A DNA stretch of 64,000 bases from Alkalilimnicola sp. S0819. Lineage in GTDB: Bacteria > Pseudomonadota > Gammaproteobacteria > Nitrococcales > WHIW01. The notes beneath the pieces were generated by a model, which did no database searches, was not told where the DNA came from, and saw only the letters and a program-made list of their open reading frames with translations. The stretch covers positions 124,001 through 188,000 of the forward strand of contig NZ_WHIW01000005.1 in NCBI RefSeq assembly GCF_009295635.1. Reading direction: 5' to 3'. Shown here piece by piece: positions 47,239 through 56,774 of this stretch; position 1 is the stretch's first letter; every line of letters begins with the position of its first letter. The translations under genes were made by a program, and so were the position numbers.

Positions 47239-48330
47239 ATGACCCCCTGGGAACGATATCAAGCCGATCTGAAACGGCCCGAATTCACCCATGACCCAGC
47301 CCAGGAAACCGCGGTGCGGCATCTGCAGCAGCTCTACGAGGCGCTGCTCGCCCGCCCGGAGCCGGGCATGATCGAGCGGATCTGGTCGCGACTGCGCCGC
47401 GAGCGGCCGGGGCCCGAGCGGGGGCTGTATTTCTGGGGCGGCGTCGGCCGGGGCAAGACCTACCTGGTGGATACCTTTTTCGAATGTCTGCCCTTCGAGG
47501 ACAAGCGCCGCCTGCATTTTCACCGCTTCATGCACTGGGCACACGCCGAGCTCAAGCAGTTGAAGAACGCTCAGGACCCATTGGAGATCGTCGCTGAGCG
47601 TTTCGCCGCCGAGGCCCGGGTGATCTGCTTCGATGAGTTCTTCGTCTCGGACATCGCCGACGCGATGATCCTGGGGGGCTTGCTGCGTGGTCTGTTCGCC
47701 CGTGGCGTGACCCTGGTGGCCACCTCCAATATTCCGCCCCAGGAGCTTTACAAGGACGGCCTGCAGCGGGAGCGCTTCCTGCCCGCCATCGAACTGATAC
47801 AGCGGCACACCACGGTGTTGAATGTGGACGGTGGCACGGATTATCGGCTGCGCTTTCTGGAGCAGGCGGAGATCTACCACACGCCGCTGGACGAGGGCGC
47901 CGACCGGGTGCTGGGGGAGGACTTTCGCCAGATTGCCGGGGAGCCGGGCCGTGAGGGAGAACCCCTGGAGGTGGAGGGTCGGTCGATCCCCACGCGCCGC
48001 TTGGCCGATGGGGTGGTCTGGTTCGACTTCAAGGCCCTGTGTGATGGCCCCCGCAGCCAGAGCGATTACATCGAGATCGCGCGGGAGTTCCACACTGTGC
48101 TGGTCTCCGGGGTACCGGAGTTCCACCGGGAGCGGGATGATCAGGCGAGGCGCTTCATCAGCCTGGTGGACGAGTTCTATGACCGCAACGTGGTGCTGAT
48201 CCTCAGTGCCGAGCGCCTGCCGGAGCAACTATACACCGGCAGGCGGCTGGCCTTCGCCTTCGAGCGCACCGTAAGCCGTCTGCAAGAGATGCAGTCCCGC
48301 GAGTACCTGGCCCGCGCCCACAGACCCTAG
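47239..48330 (+). CDS. zapE: AFG1-family ATPase ZapE
   Basis: ZapE is a P-loop ATPase associated with the division ring in E. coli. The 363-residue protein has Walker A GGVGRGKT (residues 67-74, Lys73), Walker B VICFDEFFVSD, a sensor LVATSNIPPQELY and the C-terminal AFG1 region (RRLADGVVWFDFKALCDGP). Length is normal. It stands about 95 bases after the proline-rich gene, without an obvious promoter. Confidence 0.95.
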   Translation: MTPWERYQADLKRPEFTHDPAQETAVRHLQQLYEALLARPEPGMIERIWSRLRRERPGPERGLYFWGGVGRGKTYLVDTFFECLPFEDKRRLHFHRFMHWAHAELKQLKNAQDPLEIVAERFAAEARVICFDEFFVSDIADAMILGGLLRGLFARGVTLVATSNIPPQELYKDGLQRERFLPAIELIQRHTTVLNVDGGTDYRLRFLEQAEIYHTPLDEGADRVLGEDFRQIAGEPGREGEPLEVEGRSIPTRRLADGVVWFDFKALCDGPRSQSDYIEIAREFHTVLVSGVPEFHRERDDQARRFISLVDEFYDRNVVLILSAERLPEQLYTGRRLAFAFERTVSRLQEMQSREYLARAHRP

Positions 48331-48586
48331 AGAGGCATTGGGCGGTTCCCATGGACCTCTGTCTGTCCGGCGTCCTTGTAAGGGCGATGGCGATTCGTCG
48401 CGAGTCCCACCTTGCCGAGGCACGCCTGGCTGGCGCAGAGGTGCGCGGGAAATGCCGGGTGTCTCCCTGGGGCGGATTGATCGGCGCCTCTCCGGTCCTG
48501 AGCGGGTCCGGGTTCACACTTCTTGTCGACTCATCAACGTGTTAGCGTTGACGCTTGGCAGGGCCGCGGTGTGGGGGCAGGTGCCC

Positions 48587-49327
48587 ATGGAGGCGTTGCG
48601 GGAGCGAATCATACGGGCCCAGGGTGGCCGCCAGGCACTGTCCGGGGTCGGCGAGGTCATGGGCCGGGCCGCCTTCGGCGGCTGGGAGTTCAGTGCCCGT
48701 TTCTGTGCCAGCGTGCCCCGGGATGTGGATTTCCTGCTCCTTCCCGGCTCGGCCGAGGTAGCCTTCAGTGATTTCCCCGCGGCCACGCAGACGGCCTGGT
48801 TCGGGCCCCGGGGTACCCGCATCGAGAACGCCGCGGGCGTGTGCCTGGCCGAGCGAGAGGCGCCCGGTGCGGTGCTGCGCTCGGTGGGCCACTGGTTCGC
48901 CTGGGACACACTGGATGCGGTTTATTACTGTGGGCTCGCCCTTTGGCATGCGCTGGCGCCGCCTTTCCTGCTGATGCGGGAGGAGCTGGATGCCGAGGTG
49001 CTTCCCGAGTGCGAAGTGGCCGGCAAGCGCCTGCAGCGGCTGCGATTATGTGCCACGGATGCGGCGATGCTCCCCGCCGGGGACCTGCTGCTCTACGCCG
49101 ATGCCAGCGGCTTGCTGCAGCGCCTCGACTGCAGTTCGCCCTGCGCCGGCGGCTGGCCGCGCATGGCGCAGCTCTGCGAGGGGCACGAGGCGGTGGAGCG
49201 GGCCGTGCTGGCCACCCGGCGCCGGTTCCATGGCTGCTTCGGTGGGCAGCGCCAGTGGCCACTGATGCCGTTGGCCTGGCTGGAGCTGGATGATCTGGGC
49301 TTGGCAAGAAGCCGCCCGGCGGGCTGA
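48587..49327 (+). CDS. Uncharacterised protein, possibly LolA/LppX-like fold
   Basis: The 246-residue product begins MEALRERIIRAQGGRQALSG, the kind of lead-in seen in outer-membrane lipoprotein-sorting-like proteins, and contains WDTLDAVYYCGLALWHALA then PPFLL, a pattern I associate with an uncharacterised family whose members carry a Y..GYA.W..L..PFLL block. Eight or more cysteines are scattered through it. No clear signal peptide was found, so its location is open. The start could also lie upstream, as the frame stays open to 48338. The 256 bases after zapE show no other gene. Confidence 0.45.
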   Translation: MEALRERIIRAQGGRQALSGVGEVMGRAAFGGWEFSARFCASVPRDVDFLLLPGSAEVAFSDFPAATQTAWFGPRGTRIENAAGVCLAEREAPGAVLRSVGHWFAWDTLDAVYYCGLALWHALAPPFLLMREELDAEVLPECEVAGKRLQRLRLCATDAAMLPAGDLLLYADASGLLQRLDCSSPCAGGWPRMAQLCEGHEAVERAVLATRRRFHGCFGGQRQWPLMPLAWLELDDLGLARSRPAG

Positions 49328-49339
49328 TCAGCCGTTCTC

Positions 49340-50260
49340 CTACAGCAGCGCCTCCACGTGGGCGGCGGCACATTCCGCGAGCGCCTGCAGGTGGTAACCG
49401 CCCTCCAGGGTCGAGATCAGTCGCCCCTCGCTGTGCTGACGCGCCAACCGGCACAGCGCCTCGGTCAGCCAGCCATAGTCCTCCGCATGCAGCTCCAGCC
49501 CGGCCAGCGGGTCCAGGGCGTGTCCGTCGAAGCCGGCGCTGACCAGGATCAACTGCGGCGCGTAGTGATCCAGCGCCGGCAGCAGTGTGGTCTCCCAGGC
49601 CTCGCGGAATTCCTTGGAGCCCGCCCCCGGCGCCAGCGGGACATTCCAGCAATTCTGTTCGCCGCGCTCGTTCTGGCTGCCGGTGCCGGGGTAGAGCGGG
49701 CTCTGTTGGCTGGAGAAGAACCGGTAGGGCGCGCGCCCCGTGATCATGTGCTGGCTGCCATTGCCATGGTGCACGTCGAAGTCCACCACGGCGATCCGCT
49801 CCAGGCCGTGCACCGCGGCGGCCTGGGCCGCACCCACCATGACGTTGTTGAACAGGCAAAAGCCCATGGCGCGGGCGGCCTCGGCGTGGTGGCCGGGGGG
49901 GCGCACCGCGCAGAAGGCATGTTCCAGGGCACCGGCCATGATCTGGTCCACGGCGTCGGTGAGGGCCCCGGCGGCGCGCAGCGCGGCCTCGCCGGAGCCG
50001 GGCGAGAGCAGGGTGTCGGCGTCCAGGGTTCGCTGCCCTGTGGTGGGCACGGCGCTCAGTACCCGATTCACGTAGTCGGCGGTGTGCACGCGCTGCAGTT
50101 GCTCACGGGTGGCCCGTGGCGGCTCGTGGCGCTGCAGATCCTGAAAGCGGGGAGCTTCCAGCGCGCTGAGTACGGCGCGCAGTCGGGCGGCCGACTCGGG
50201 ATGACCCGGGCCGGTGTCGTGCTCCAGGCAGGCCGGGTGGGTGTAGAGCCAGGTGTTCAT
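49340..50260 (-). CDS. Histone-deacetylase family (class II-like) amidohydrolase
   Basis: The 306-residue protein has the full zinc-deacetylase set: RPPGHHA with His124/His125, DFDVHHGNG with Asp162 and His164, Asp250 in FDGHALDPLAG and Tyr289 in LEGGYH. Bacterial members act on acetylated polyamines, acetoin-related or unknown substrates; the substrate here cannot be told. The ATG at 50260 opens MNTWLYTHPACLEHD, the family start. It is convergent with the gene before it and follows metW on the same strand. Confidence 0.93.
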   Translation of the reverse strand: MNTWLYTHPACLEHDTGPGHPESAARLRAVLSALEAPRFQDLQRHEPPRATREQLQRVHTADYVNRVLSAVPTTGQRTLDADTLLSPGSGEAALRAAGALTDAVDQIMAGALEHAFCAVRPPGHHAEAARAMGFCLFNNVMVGAAQAAAVHGLERIAVVDFDVHHGNGSQHMITGRAPYRFFSSQQSPLYPGTGSQNERGEQNCWNVPLAPGAGSKEFREAWETTLLPALDHYAPQLILVSAGFDGHALDPLAGLELHAEDYGWLTEALCRLARQHSEGRLISTLEGGYHLQALAECAAAHVEALL

Positions 50261-50355
50261 GGTGCGCCATCCGCTTGCGGGTATTAACGGATAGTGCGGT
50301 GGCAGGTGCGCGCCTGACAAGGGGGGCGGAGGAAGGCGGTGCGGCGGCTGCCCGA

Positions 50356-50967
50356 TTATCCGGCGCCGTTCCTGCGCCGGAAGCGGTACAGGGCGATCTC
50401 GCCAAGCAGATTGGGCAGCAAACGTGCCCCGTAGTTGTGGCGATGGTGGCTGTCCATCACCCGGCTCTCCAGGATCTCGATGTCGCGTTCGCCGCACAGC
50501 GCCTGGAAGTCCCGCACGGTGCACAGGTGAATGTTCGGGGTGTCGTACCAGGAGTTGGGCAGGGCCTTGCTCACCGGCATGCGCCCCTTGATGGCCAGAT
50601 GATAGCGCAACCGCCAGTAGGCGAAGTTGGGGAAGGTAACGATCCCTTCCCGGCCCACCCGCAGCATTTCCTCCAGCAACCAGTCCGGGTAGCGCACCGC
50701 CTGCAGGGTCTGGCTCATGACCACGTAGTCGAAGGAGTGGGCGTCGAAGTCCGACAGGCCCTCGTCCAGGTCGGACTGGATGACGTTCACGCCGTTGCGA
50801 ATGCAGCGCACGATATTGTCCGGGTCGATCTCCAGCCCGTAGCCGGTCACGTCCCGTTCCTCGCGCAAATGCTGCAACAGCGCGCCATCGCCACAGCCCA
50901 GGTCCAGCACCCGGCTGCCGGGCAGGATCCAGTCGGCGATGGCGGCCAGATCGCGACGCAGGTTCAT
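50356..50967 (-). CDS. metW: Methionine biosynthesis protein MetW
   Basis: MetW is a methyltransferase-fold partner of MetX; in gamma- and betaproteobacteria it is needed for homoserine acyltransferase activity. The 203-residue protein has the motif [15 protein letters not shown] (about 20-34), [20 protein letters not shown] and [10 protein letters not shown]. It overlaps metX by four bases (ATGA). Confidence 0.95.
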   Translation of the reverse strand: MNLRRDLAAIADWILPGSRVLDLGCGDGALLQHLREERDVTGYGLEIDPDNIVRCIRNGVNVIQSDLDEGLSDFDAHSFDYVVMSQTLQAVRYPDWLLEEMLRVGREGIVTFPNFAYWRLRYHLAIKGRMPVSKALPNSWYDTPNIHLCTVRDFQALCGERDIEILESRVMDSHHRHNYGARLLPNLLGEIALYRFRRRNGAG

Positions 50968-52118
50968 GCCGACCCCTCCCGGGCGACTCGCGCCATGTAC
51001 GCGCTGAAGGCGTCCAGATAGGCGGGTATAGGCATGAGGAAGGCATCATGGCCCTGGGGGGCGTCGACTTCCGCGTAGCTGACATCCTTGTCGCCATCGA
51101 GCAGGGCACGCACGATCTCCCGGGAGCGGTCCGGGGCGAAGCGCCAGTCGCTGGTGAAGGAGGCGATGAAAAAGCCGGCCTGCACCGCGCTCAGCGCCTT
51201 GGAGAGGTCACCGCCGTGGCGGGCGGCGGGATCGAAGTAGTCCAGCGCCCGGGTCATCAGCAGGTAGGTGTTGGCGTCGAAGCGGTCGACGAAGGAGGCG
51301 CCCTGGTAGCGCAGGTAGCTCTCCACCTCGAAGTCCACATCGAAACTGAAGGTGTAGTCTTCCTTGCCCTGGCGAAGCTCGCGGCCGAATTTCTTCCCCA
51401 TGGCGTCATCGGAGAGATAGGTGATGTGGCCGAGCATGCGCGCCAGTGCCAGCCCCTGGCGGGGCAGGGTGTCTTCGCGCCGGTAATGGCCGTTGAGGAA
51501 CTCCGGATCCGACATGATCGCCTGGCGGGCGACCTCGTTGAAGGCGATGTTCTGGGCCGAGAGCCGCGGGGCGGCCGCGATCACCACGCTGTGACGCAGA
51601 CGCTCGGGATAATCGATGGCCCATTGCAGCGCCTGCATGCCGCCCAGGCTGCCCCCCACCACCGCCGCCCAGCGGGCGATGCCCAGCTGATCCGCCAGCC
51701 GCGCCTGGCTGCGCACCCAGTCGGCGACGGTAACCACGGGGAAGTCCGCGCCGTAGGCGGCGCCGGTTTCCGGATCAATGCTGGTGGGGCCGGTGGAGCC
51801 GTGGCAGCCGCCCAGATTGTTGCTGCACACCACGAAGAAGCGGTCGGTGTCTATGGGCTTGCCGGGGCCTATGCAGGCTTCCCACCAGCCGGGCTTGCGC
51901 TCATCCACGCTGTGGTAGCCCGCGGCGTGATGGTTGCCCGAGAGCGCATGGCAGATCAGCACCGCGTTGCTGGCGTCGGCGTTCAGCCGGCCATAGGTCT
52001 CGTAGACCAGGTCATGGCACGGCAGCACGCGACCGCAATCCAGGGTGAGCGGTTCGCTGATGTGCAGCTTTTGAGGGGTGACCAGGCCGACGGAGTCGGC
52101 CGGCAATGTCTTGGGCAT
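50964..52118 (-). CDS. metX: Homoserine O-acyltransferase MetX
   Basis: MetX activates homoserine for methionine synthesis. The 384-residue alpha/beta hydrolase has Ser157 in VGGSLGGMQ, and the Asp and His of the triad in the C-terminal part (His in [12 protein letters not shown]). Although annotated as acetyltransferase in many genomes, family members paired with metW in gammaproteobacteria were shown to use succinyl-CoA, so succinyl transfer is more likely here; this is inference from context. It precedes metW on the minus strand. Confidence 0.95.
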   Translation of the reverse strand: MPKTLPADSVGLVTPQKLHISEPLTLDCGRVLPCHDLVYETYGRLNADASNAVLICHALSGNHHAAGYHSVDERKPGWWEACIGPGKPIDTDRFFVVCSNNLGGCHGSTGPTSIDPETGAAYGADFPVVTVADWVRSQARLADQLGIARWAAVVGGSLGGMQALQWAIDYPERLRHSVVIAAAPRLSAQNIAFNEVARQAIMSDPEFLNGHYRREDTLPRQGLALARMLGHITYLSDDAMGKKFGRELRQGKEDYTFSFDVDFEVESYLRYQGASFVDRFDANTYLLMTRALDYFDPAARHGGDLSKALSAVQAGFFIASFTSDWRFAPDRSREIVRALLDGDKDVSYAEVDAPQGHDAFLMPIPAYLDAFSAYMARVAREGSA

Positions 52119-52154
52119 TGGCGGCTTGTCAGCACTCGAGCGGATTAGCTGCCA

Positions 52155-52183
52155 AGTCTACGGCCGGTGCCCTTGAGCCGCAA
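52155..52183 (-). promoter_or_regulatory. Candidate promoter of metX-metW
   Basis: On the minus strand TTGCGG is followed after 17 bases by TAGACT (3/6 and 4/6). It is about 35 bases before the metX ATG. No SAM riboswitch or MetJ box was recognised nearby. Confidence 0.4.
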
Positions 52184-52207
52184 GCTCAGGCGCCAGGATC
52201 CTCCCCA

Positions 52208-52233
52208 GTGGTCGTGGCCTTGGCCGCTCTCAC
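52208..52233 (-). repeat. REP-like repeat between yggT and metX
   Basis: On the minus strand GTGAGAGCGGCCAAGGCCAC matches the REP-like core seen at 5971 and 21994 (GTGGGAGCGGC, loop, GCC). It contains the perfect palindrome GGCCAAGGCC-like pairing (GCGGCC/GGCCAC with one mismatch). Confidence 0.5.
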
Positions 52234-52251
52234 CGGGCGGGGGCGGGTGCC

Positions 52252-52803
52252 TTATACCAGGCCGCGCAGCATGGGGAAGATATCGCCGATCAGATAGCGC
52301 AGGAACATGATCCCCAGCAGTGCCACGGCCGGCGAGAAGTCGATGCCCGCCGGGGTGGGCAGGACATTGCGGATGGGGCGCAGGATAGGTCCGGTGAGGC
52401 TGTCCAGCACGCTCATGACCGGGTGGTAGCCCTGGGCTACCCAGCTCAGGATCACCTGCCCGATCAGGGCGATGAAGTAGATGTTCAGCAGCAGCCCGAT
52501 CAGCTTGCCCACGGTGAGGATGGCGAGCAGCAAGGGCTCGGGCGCCCCGCCGCGGATCAGCACCCACACGGCCATGGCGATCAGCTGCAGCACGAGGATG
52601 ATGACGAGGCTGGCAGTGTCGATGCCGCGCCAGCCGGGTAGCACCCGGCGCAGCGGGCGCAGCAGCGGCGCGGTGATGCGCACGATGAACTGGGAGAAGG
52701 GGTTGTAGAAATCCGCCCGGGTGAGCTGCAGCATCAGCCGCAGCATGAAAGCCCCCACATAGAGCTGGGAGACGGTCAGCCAGAGAAACTCCATGGCGCG
52801 CAT
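52252..52803 (-). CDS. yggT: YggT family membrane protein
   Basis: The 183-residue protein has two repeats of the YggT unit, each with membrane helices and the pattern FYNPFSQFIVRITAPLLRPL (about 31-50) and VLDSLTGPILRPIRNVLP (about 127-144). The function is unclear; mutants in other bacteria show altered osmotic or division phenotypes. It lies five bases after proC and continues the yggS-proC-yggT operon. Confidence 0.93.
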   Translation of the reverse strand: MRAMEFLWLTVSQLYVGAFMLRLMLQLTRADFYNPFSQFIVRITAPLLRPLRRVLPGWRGIDTASLVIILVLQLIAMAVWVLIRGGAPEPLLLAILTVGKLIGLLLNIYFIALIGQVILSWVAQGYHPVMSVLDSLTGPILRPIRNVLPTPAGIDFSPAVALLGIMFLRYLIGDIFPMLRGLV

Positions 52804-52807
52804 TGCT

Positions 52808-53632
52808 TTACTCTCCCAGCAGATTGCCCAGTTCGTCGGCGCGTTCCGCGGCGGCGGCCACGGCGCGGGCCATCAGCTTGCGAAAATCCCCCGCCTCCAG
52901 CACGCCGATGCCCGCCTCGGTGGTGCCGCCGGGGGAGGTGACCTGACGGCGCAGTTCCGCCGGCGAGGCCTGGCTCTCCAGCGCCATCTTGGCAGCACCA
53001 AAAGCGGTCTGCAGCACCAGTAGCCGGGCGGCCTCGGCGGACAGTCCCTGGGCGCGGCCCGCCTCCTCCAACGCTTCCATCTGCAGGAAGAAATAGGCCG
53101 GGCCGCTGCCGGAAACCGCGGTGACCGCGTCCATCAGGGTCTCATCGTCCAGCCACTGGGTCAGGCCCGCCGCGCGCAGCAGGCTCTCGGCCAGCGCCCG
53201 CTGGGCTTCGCTGACCCGCGGGTTGGCATACAGCGCGGTGGCGCCGCTTTGCACCAGCGCGGGGGTGTTGGGCATGGCTCGCACCACCGCGGCCTCGCCA
53301 CCCAGCCAGCGGTTCAGGTCCGGCTCGCGCACGCCGGCGGCGATGGAGATGAACACGGGCCGACGATCGCCGATCACCTCGCGCAGGTCCTCGGCCACGG
53401 TCTTCATGATCTGCGGCTTGATCGCCAGCACCACGGCGTCGGCCTCGCGGAGCAGTTCGTGGTTGTCGCGGGCGGCGTGGATGCGGAATTCCTCGCACAG
53501 CGCGGCCAGCCGGTCGTTGTCCGGTTCGGCCACCCGGATGCGTTCCGCCGGGTAGTCGTCGGCGATCAGCCCGCCGATCAGGCTGCGGGCCATGTTGCCG
53601 CCGCCGATGAAGCCGATGATGGCTTGGTTCAT
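52808..53632 (-). CDS. proC: Pyrroline-5-carboxylate reductase
   Basis: ProC catalyses the last step of proline synthesis. The 274-residue protein has the Rossmann motif IGFIGGGNMARSLIGGL near the N-terminus and the C-terminal signature VSGSGPAYFFLQMEALEEAG and TSPGGTTEAGIGVLE. The ATG at 53632 forms an ATGA overlap with the yggS stop and has AAGGAG at seven bases. Confidence 0.97.
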   Translation of the reverse strand: MNQAIIGFIGGGNMARSLIGGLIADDYPAERIRVAEPDNDRLAALCEEFRIHAARDNHELLREADAVVLAIKPQIMKTVAEDLREVIGDRRPVFISIAAGVREPDLNRWLGGEAAVVRAMPNTPALVQSGATALYANPRVSEAQRALAESLLRAAGLTQWLDDETLMDAVTAVSGSGPAYFFLQMEALEEAGRAQGLSAEAARLLVLQTAFGAAKMALESQASPAELRRQVTSPGGTTEAGIGVLEAGDFRKLMARAVAAAAERADELGNLLGE

Positions 53633-54327
53633 GCGTGTTCTCCTTGTTCCCGGGGACCGAACAGGGCGGTGCCGATGCGCACCAGGGTGCAGCCCTCGGC
53701 CACGGCCGCTTCCAGATCGCCGGACATGCCCATGGACAGGGTGTCCAGTGCCAGCCCGGTTTCCCGGCAATGTGCCTGCAGCGCGGCGAGCCTGGCGAAG
53801 GCCGCCCGCTGGCGGCTGAAGTCCGAATCCGGCGCGGGTATGCACATCAGGCCCCGCAGCCGCAGCCGGGGCAGCGCGGCGATGGCGTGCGCCAGCGCCA
53901 GGGTGTCGCGCGGGCTGCAGCCAGACTTGCTGGCTTCGCCGCTGATGTTCACCTGCAGGCAGACCTGCAAGGGCGCGCGCCCCGGCGGACGTTGTTCCGA
54001 CAGTCGCCGGGCCACCTTGAGCCGGTCCAGAGTGTGAACCCAATCAAAGTTTAGCGCGATATCCTTTGTCTTATTGGACTGTATGGGCCCAATGTAGTGC
54101 CATTCCAGGTCCAGATCCCGCAGCTGCGCCTGCTTTCCCAGCGCCTCGGAGAGGTAGTTCTCGCCGAAGCGGCGCAGGCCGGCGGCGTGGGCGGCGCGCA
54201 GGGCCGACGCCGGCTGGCGCTTGCTTACCGCGAGCAGGGTGACACTGCCGGCGGGACGCCCGAAACGTTGCTCGGCGGCCTGGAGGCGGCTCCGAGTGGA
54301 GCTGACGCGCTCGGCGATGGCGCTCAT
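53629..54327 (-). CDS. yggS: PLP homeostasis protein YggS/PLPBP
   Basis: The 232-residue protein binds pyridoxal phosphate on Lys36 (LLAVSKRQP) in a single-domain alanine-racemase-like barrel without known catalysis; it buffers PLP. HYIGPIQSNKTKDI and GLMCIPAPDSDF and SMGMSGDLEAAVAEG are present. It is divergent from pilT, as in Pseudomonas. Confidence 0.95.
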   Translation of the reverse strand: MSAIAERVSSTRSRLQAAEQRFGRPAGSVTLLAVSKRQPASALRAAHAAGLRRFGENYLSEALGKQAQLRDLDLEWHYIGPIQSNKTKDIALNFDWVHTLDRLKVARRLSEQRPPGRAPLQVCLQVNISGEASKSGCSPRDTLALAHAIAALPRLRLRGLMCIPAPDSDFSRQRAAFARLAALQAHCRETGLALDTLSMGMSGDLEAAVAEGCTLVRIGTALFGPREQGEHA

Positions 54328-54434
54328 TGTTGCCTGCCCTGGTGCTTGACGGTAACTTGGAATGTCCGCCGCATTCGGCGGGCGCGATAGAACATAACAA
54401 GAGCCAACCAGCGAAAACAGCTCGGGGGAACTTC

Positions 54435-55472
54435 GTGGATATCTCTGACCTGCTTGCCTTCTCGGTAAAGAACAACGCCTCCGATCTGCACATCTCCGCC
54501 GGCATGCCGCCGATGATCCGCGTCGATGGCGATGTGCGCCGGATCAACCTGCCGGCGCTGGAACACAAGGATGTTCACTCGCTGGTCTACGACATCATGA
54601 ACGACAAGCAGCGCAAGGACTTCGAGGAGTTCCTGGAGACTGACTTCTCCTTCGAGATCCCGAACCTGGCGCGCTTTCGCGTCAACGCCTTCAACCACAA
54701 CCGCGGCGCCGGCGCGGTGTTCCGTACCATCCCCTCCAATGTGCTCACCCTGGAGGAGCTGGGTTGTCCGCCGGTGTTCAAGGACATCGCCGACAACCCC
54801 CGCGGCATCGTGCTGGTCACCGGGCCTACGGGTTCGGGGAAATCCACCACCCTGGCGGCGATGGTGAACTACAAGAACGAGAATTACCACGAGCACATCC
54901 TCACCGTGGAAGACCCCATCGAGTTCGTCCACGAATCGAAGAAGAGCCTGGTGAACCAGCGCGAAGTGCACCGCGACACCCTGGGTTTCAACGAGGCCCT
55001 GCGCTCGGCGCTGCGCGAGGACCCGGACGTGATCCTGGTGGGTGAGCTTCGCGACCTGGAGACCATCCGCCTGGCGCTGACCGCCGCGGAAACCGGGCAT
55101 CTGGTGTTCGGCACCCTGCACACCAGCTCTGCCGCGAAGACCATCGACCGCATCATCGATGTGTTTCCCGCCGCCGAGAAATCCATGGTGCGCTCCATGC
55201 TCTCCGAGTCGCTACGGGCGGTCATCGCCCAGACCCTGCTGAAGAAGGTAGGCGGGGGGCGCATCGCGGCGCACGAGATCATGATCGGCACGCCGGCCAT
55301 CCGCAACCTGATTCGTGAGGACAAGGTGGCGCAGATGTACTCCGCCATCCAGACCGGCCAGGGGACCGGCATGCAGACCCTGGACCAGTGCCTGCAGGGC
55401 TTGGTGCGCAAGGGGCTGGTGAGCAAGCAGGACGCCCAGAAGAAGGCGGCCAACAAGGATTCCTTTATCTAG
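54435..55472 (+). CDS. pilT: Type IV pilus retraction ATPase PilT
   Basis: PilT powers pilus retraction in twitching motility and DNA uptake. The 345-residue protein starts with GTG (54435, preceded by GGGGGAA) as MDISDLLAFSVKNNASDLH. Walker A GPTGSGKS spans residues 130-137, the Asp box VEDPIEFVH and Walker B DPDVILVGELRDLET follow, and the PilT signature GTPAIRNLIRE is near the C-terminus. The upstream frame extension has no similarity. pilU follows 34 bases later. A small hairpin (CCGCCG/CGGCGG) lies in the leader. Confidence 0.98.
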   Translation: MDISDLLAFSVKNNASDLHISAGMPPMIRVDGDVRRINLPALEHKDVHSLVYDIMNDKQRKDFEEFLETDFSFEIPNLARFRVNAFNHNRGAGAVFRTIPSNVLTLEELGCPPVFKDIADNPRGIVLVTGPTGSGKSTTLAAMVNYKNENYHEHILTVEDPIEFVHESKKSLVNQREVHRDTLGFNEALRSALREDPDVILVGELRDLETIRLALTAAETGHLVFGTLHTSSAAKTIDRIIDVFPAAEKSMVRSMLSESLRAVIAQTLLKKVGGGRIAAHEIMIGTPAIRNLIREDKVAQMYSAIQTGQGTGMQTLDQCLQGLVRKGLVSKQDAQKKAANKDSFI

Positions 55473-55506
55473 GCCCGGCGCGGGTGCGCAGAAGAACAAT
55501 TAGGTA

Positions 55507-56652
55507 ATGCATATGGATTTCAATGCCTTGCTGGAGCTCATGGTCAACAAGAAGGGCTCGGATCTGTTCATCACCGCAGGCATGCCGCCGTCGATGAAGA
55601 TCTCCGGGCGACTCGCTCCGGTGACCAAGAGCAAGCTCACCCCCGAGCAGGCCCGTCAGGTGGTGCTTTCCATCATGAACGAGCGCCAGCGCGAGGAGTT
55701 CGAGGCCACCCACGAGTGCAACTTCGCCATCAGCGCTACGGGGCTGGGGCGTTTCCGTGTCAGCGCCTTCTACCAACGCAACAATGTGGGCATGGTGCTG
55801 CGTCGGATCGAGACCAATATTCCGTCCACCGACGAGCTGAAGCTGCCGGCGGTGATCAAGGAATTCGCCATGATCAAGCGCGGCCTGGTGATCTTCGTGG
55901 GCGCCACCGGCACGGGCAAGTCCACCTCGCTGGCCTCGATGATCAGCTACCGCAACCACAACAGCACCGGCCATATCATCACCATCGAGGACCCCATCGA
56001 GTTCATCCACCAGCACGCCGGCTGCATCGTCACCCAGCGCGAGGTGGGCATAGACACCGAGTCCTTCGATGTGGCGCTGAAGAACACCCTGCGCCAGGCG
56101 CCCGACGTGATCCTGATCGGCGAAATCCGCACCCAGGACACCATGGACTACGCCATCGCTTTCGCCGAGACCGGCCATCTGTGCCTGGCGACCCTGCACG
56201 CCAACAACGCCAACCAGGCCATGGATCGCATCGTCAACTTCTTCCCGCCGGAGCGGCACAACCAGCTGTTCATGGACCTGTCGTTGAACCTGAAGGGCGT
56301 GGTGGCCCAGCAGCTGATTCCCACCCCGGACGGCAAGGGGCGGGTGCCCGCGGTGGAGGTGCTCAAGGGCACGCCGCTGGTGGCCGACAAGATCCGCGCC
56401 GGCGAGGTGCACGAGCTGAAGGAGATCATGAAGCGCTCCCGGGAGCAGGGCATGCAGACCTTCGACCAGCACCTGTTCGAGCTCTACAAGAGCGGCCAGA
56501 TCACCTACGAGGACGCGCTGCGTTACGCCGATTCGGAGAACGAGGTGCGGCTGATGGCCAAGCTGGGCGCCGATGACACCCAGGAGCGGCTGGAGAGCGC
56601 CACTGCCGGCATGACCCTGGTGGATGAGCGGGCCGGCGACCACCGGTACTGA
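55507..56652 (+). CDS. pilU: Type IV pilus accessory retraction ATPase PilU
   Basis: PilU is the PilT paralogue that assists retraction under load. The 381-residue protein has Walker A GATGTGKS (132-139), EDPIEFIHQHAGCIVTQREV and Walker B PDVILIGEIRTQDT. It lacks the AIRNLIRE motif that marks PilT (here TPLVADKIRAGEVHELKEIM), which separates the paralogues. ATG 55507 or 55513 could be used. Confidence 0.97.
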   Translation: MHMDFNALLELMVNKKGSDLFITAGMPPSMKISGRLAPVTKSKLTPEQARQVVLSIMNERQREEFEATHECNFAISATGLGRFRVSAFYQRNNVGMVLRRIETNIPSTDELKLPAVIKEFAMIKRGLVIFVGATGTGKSTSLASMISYRNHNSTGHIITIEDPIEFIHQHAGCIVTQREVGIDTESFDVALKNTLRQAPDVILIGEIRTQDTMDYAIAFAETGHLCLATLHANNANQAMDRIVNFFPPERHNQLFMDLSLNLKGVVAQQLIPTPDGKGRVPAVEVLKGTPLVADKIRAGEVHELKEIMKRSREQGMQTFDQHLFELYKSGQITYEDALRYADSENEVRLMAKLGADDTQERLESATAGMTLVDERAGDHRY

Positions 56653-56672
56653 TGCGCTGCCGGCGGCTGCCG

Positions 56673-56695
56673 GGCGCTGGGGTCGCCCCGGCGCC
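56673..56695 (+). terminator. Strong hairpin after pilU
   Basis: GGCGCTGGGG pairs with CCCCGGCGCC (one T-G pair) around TCG, starting 20 bases after the pilU stop. A short CTTTT lies 14 bases further on, so it is an imperfect intrinsic terminator. Confidence 0.5.
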
Positions 56696-56774
56696 TGTGG
56701 GCCTTTTCGGACCTCGCGGCGCGGCCGCGGAGCTTGGGCCGGCAGGAAAGTCGGACCCTCTCTGAGTACTTGCC

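Noticed and set aside
49340-51109. 589-residue open frame as a single large deacetylase
   Set aside because: Only the part from the ATG at 50260 matches the deacetylase family; the upstream part is antisense-frame sequence over metW.
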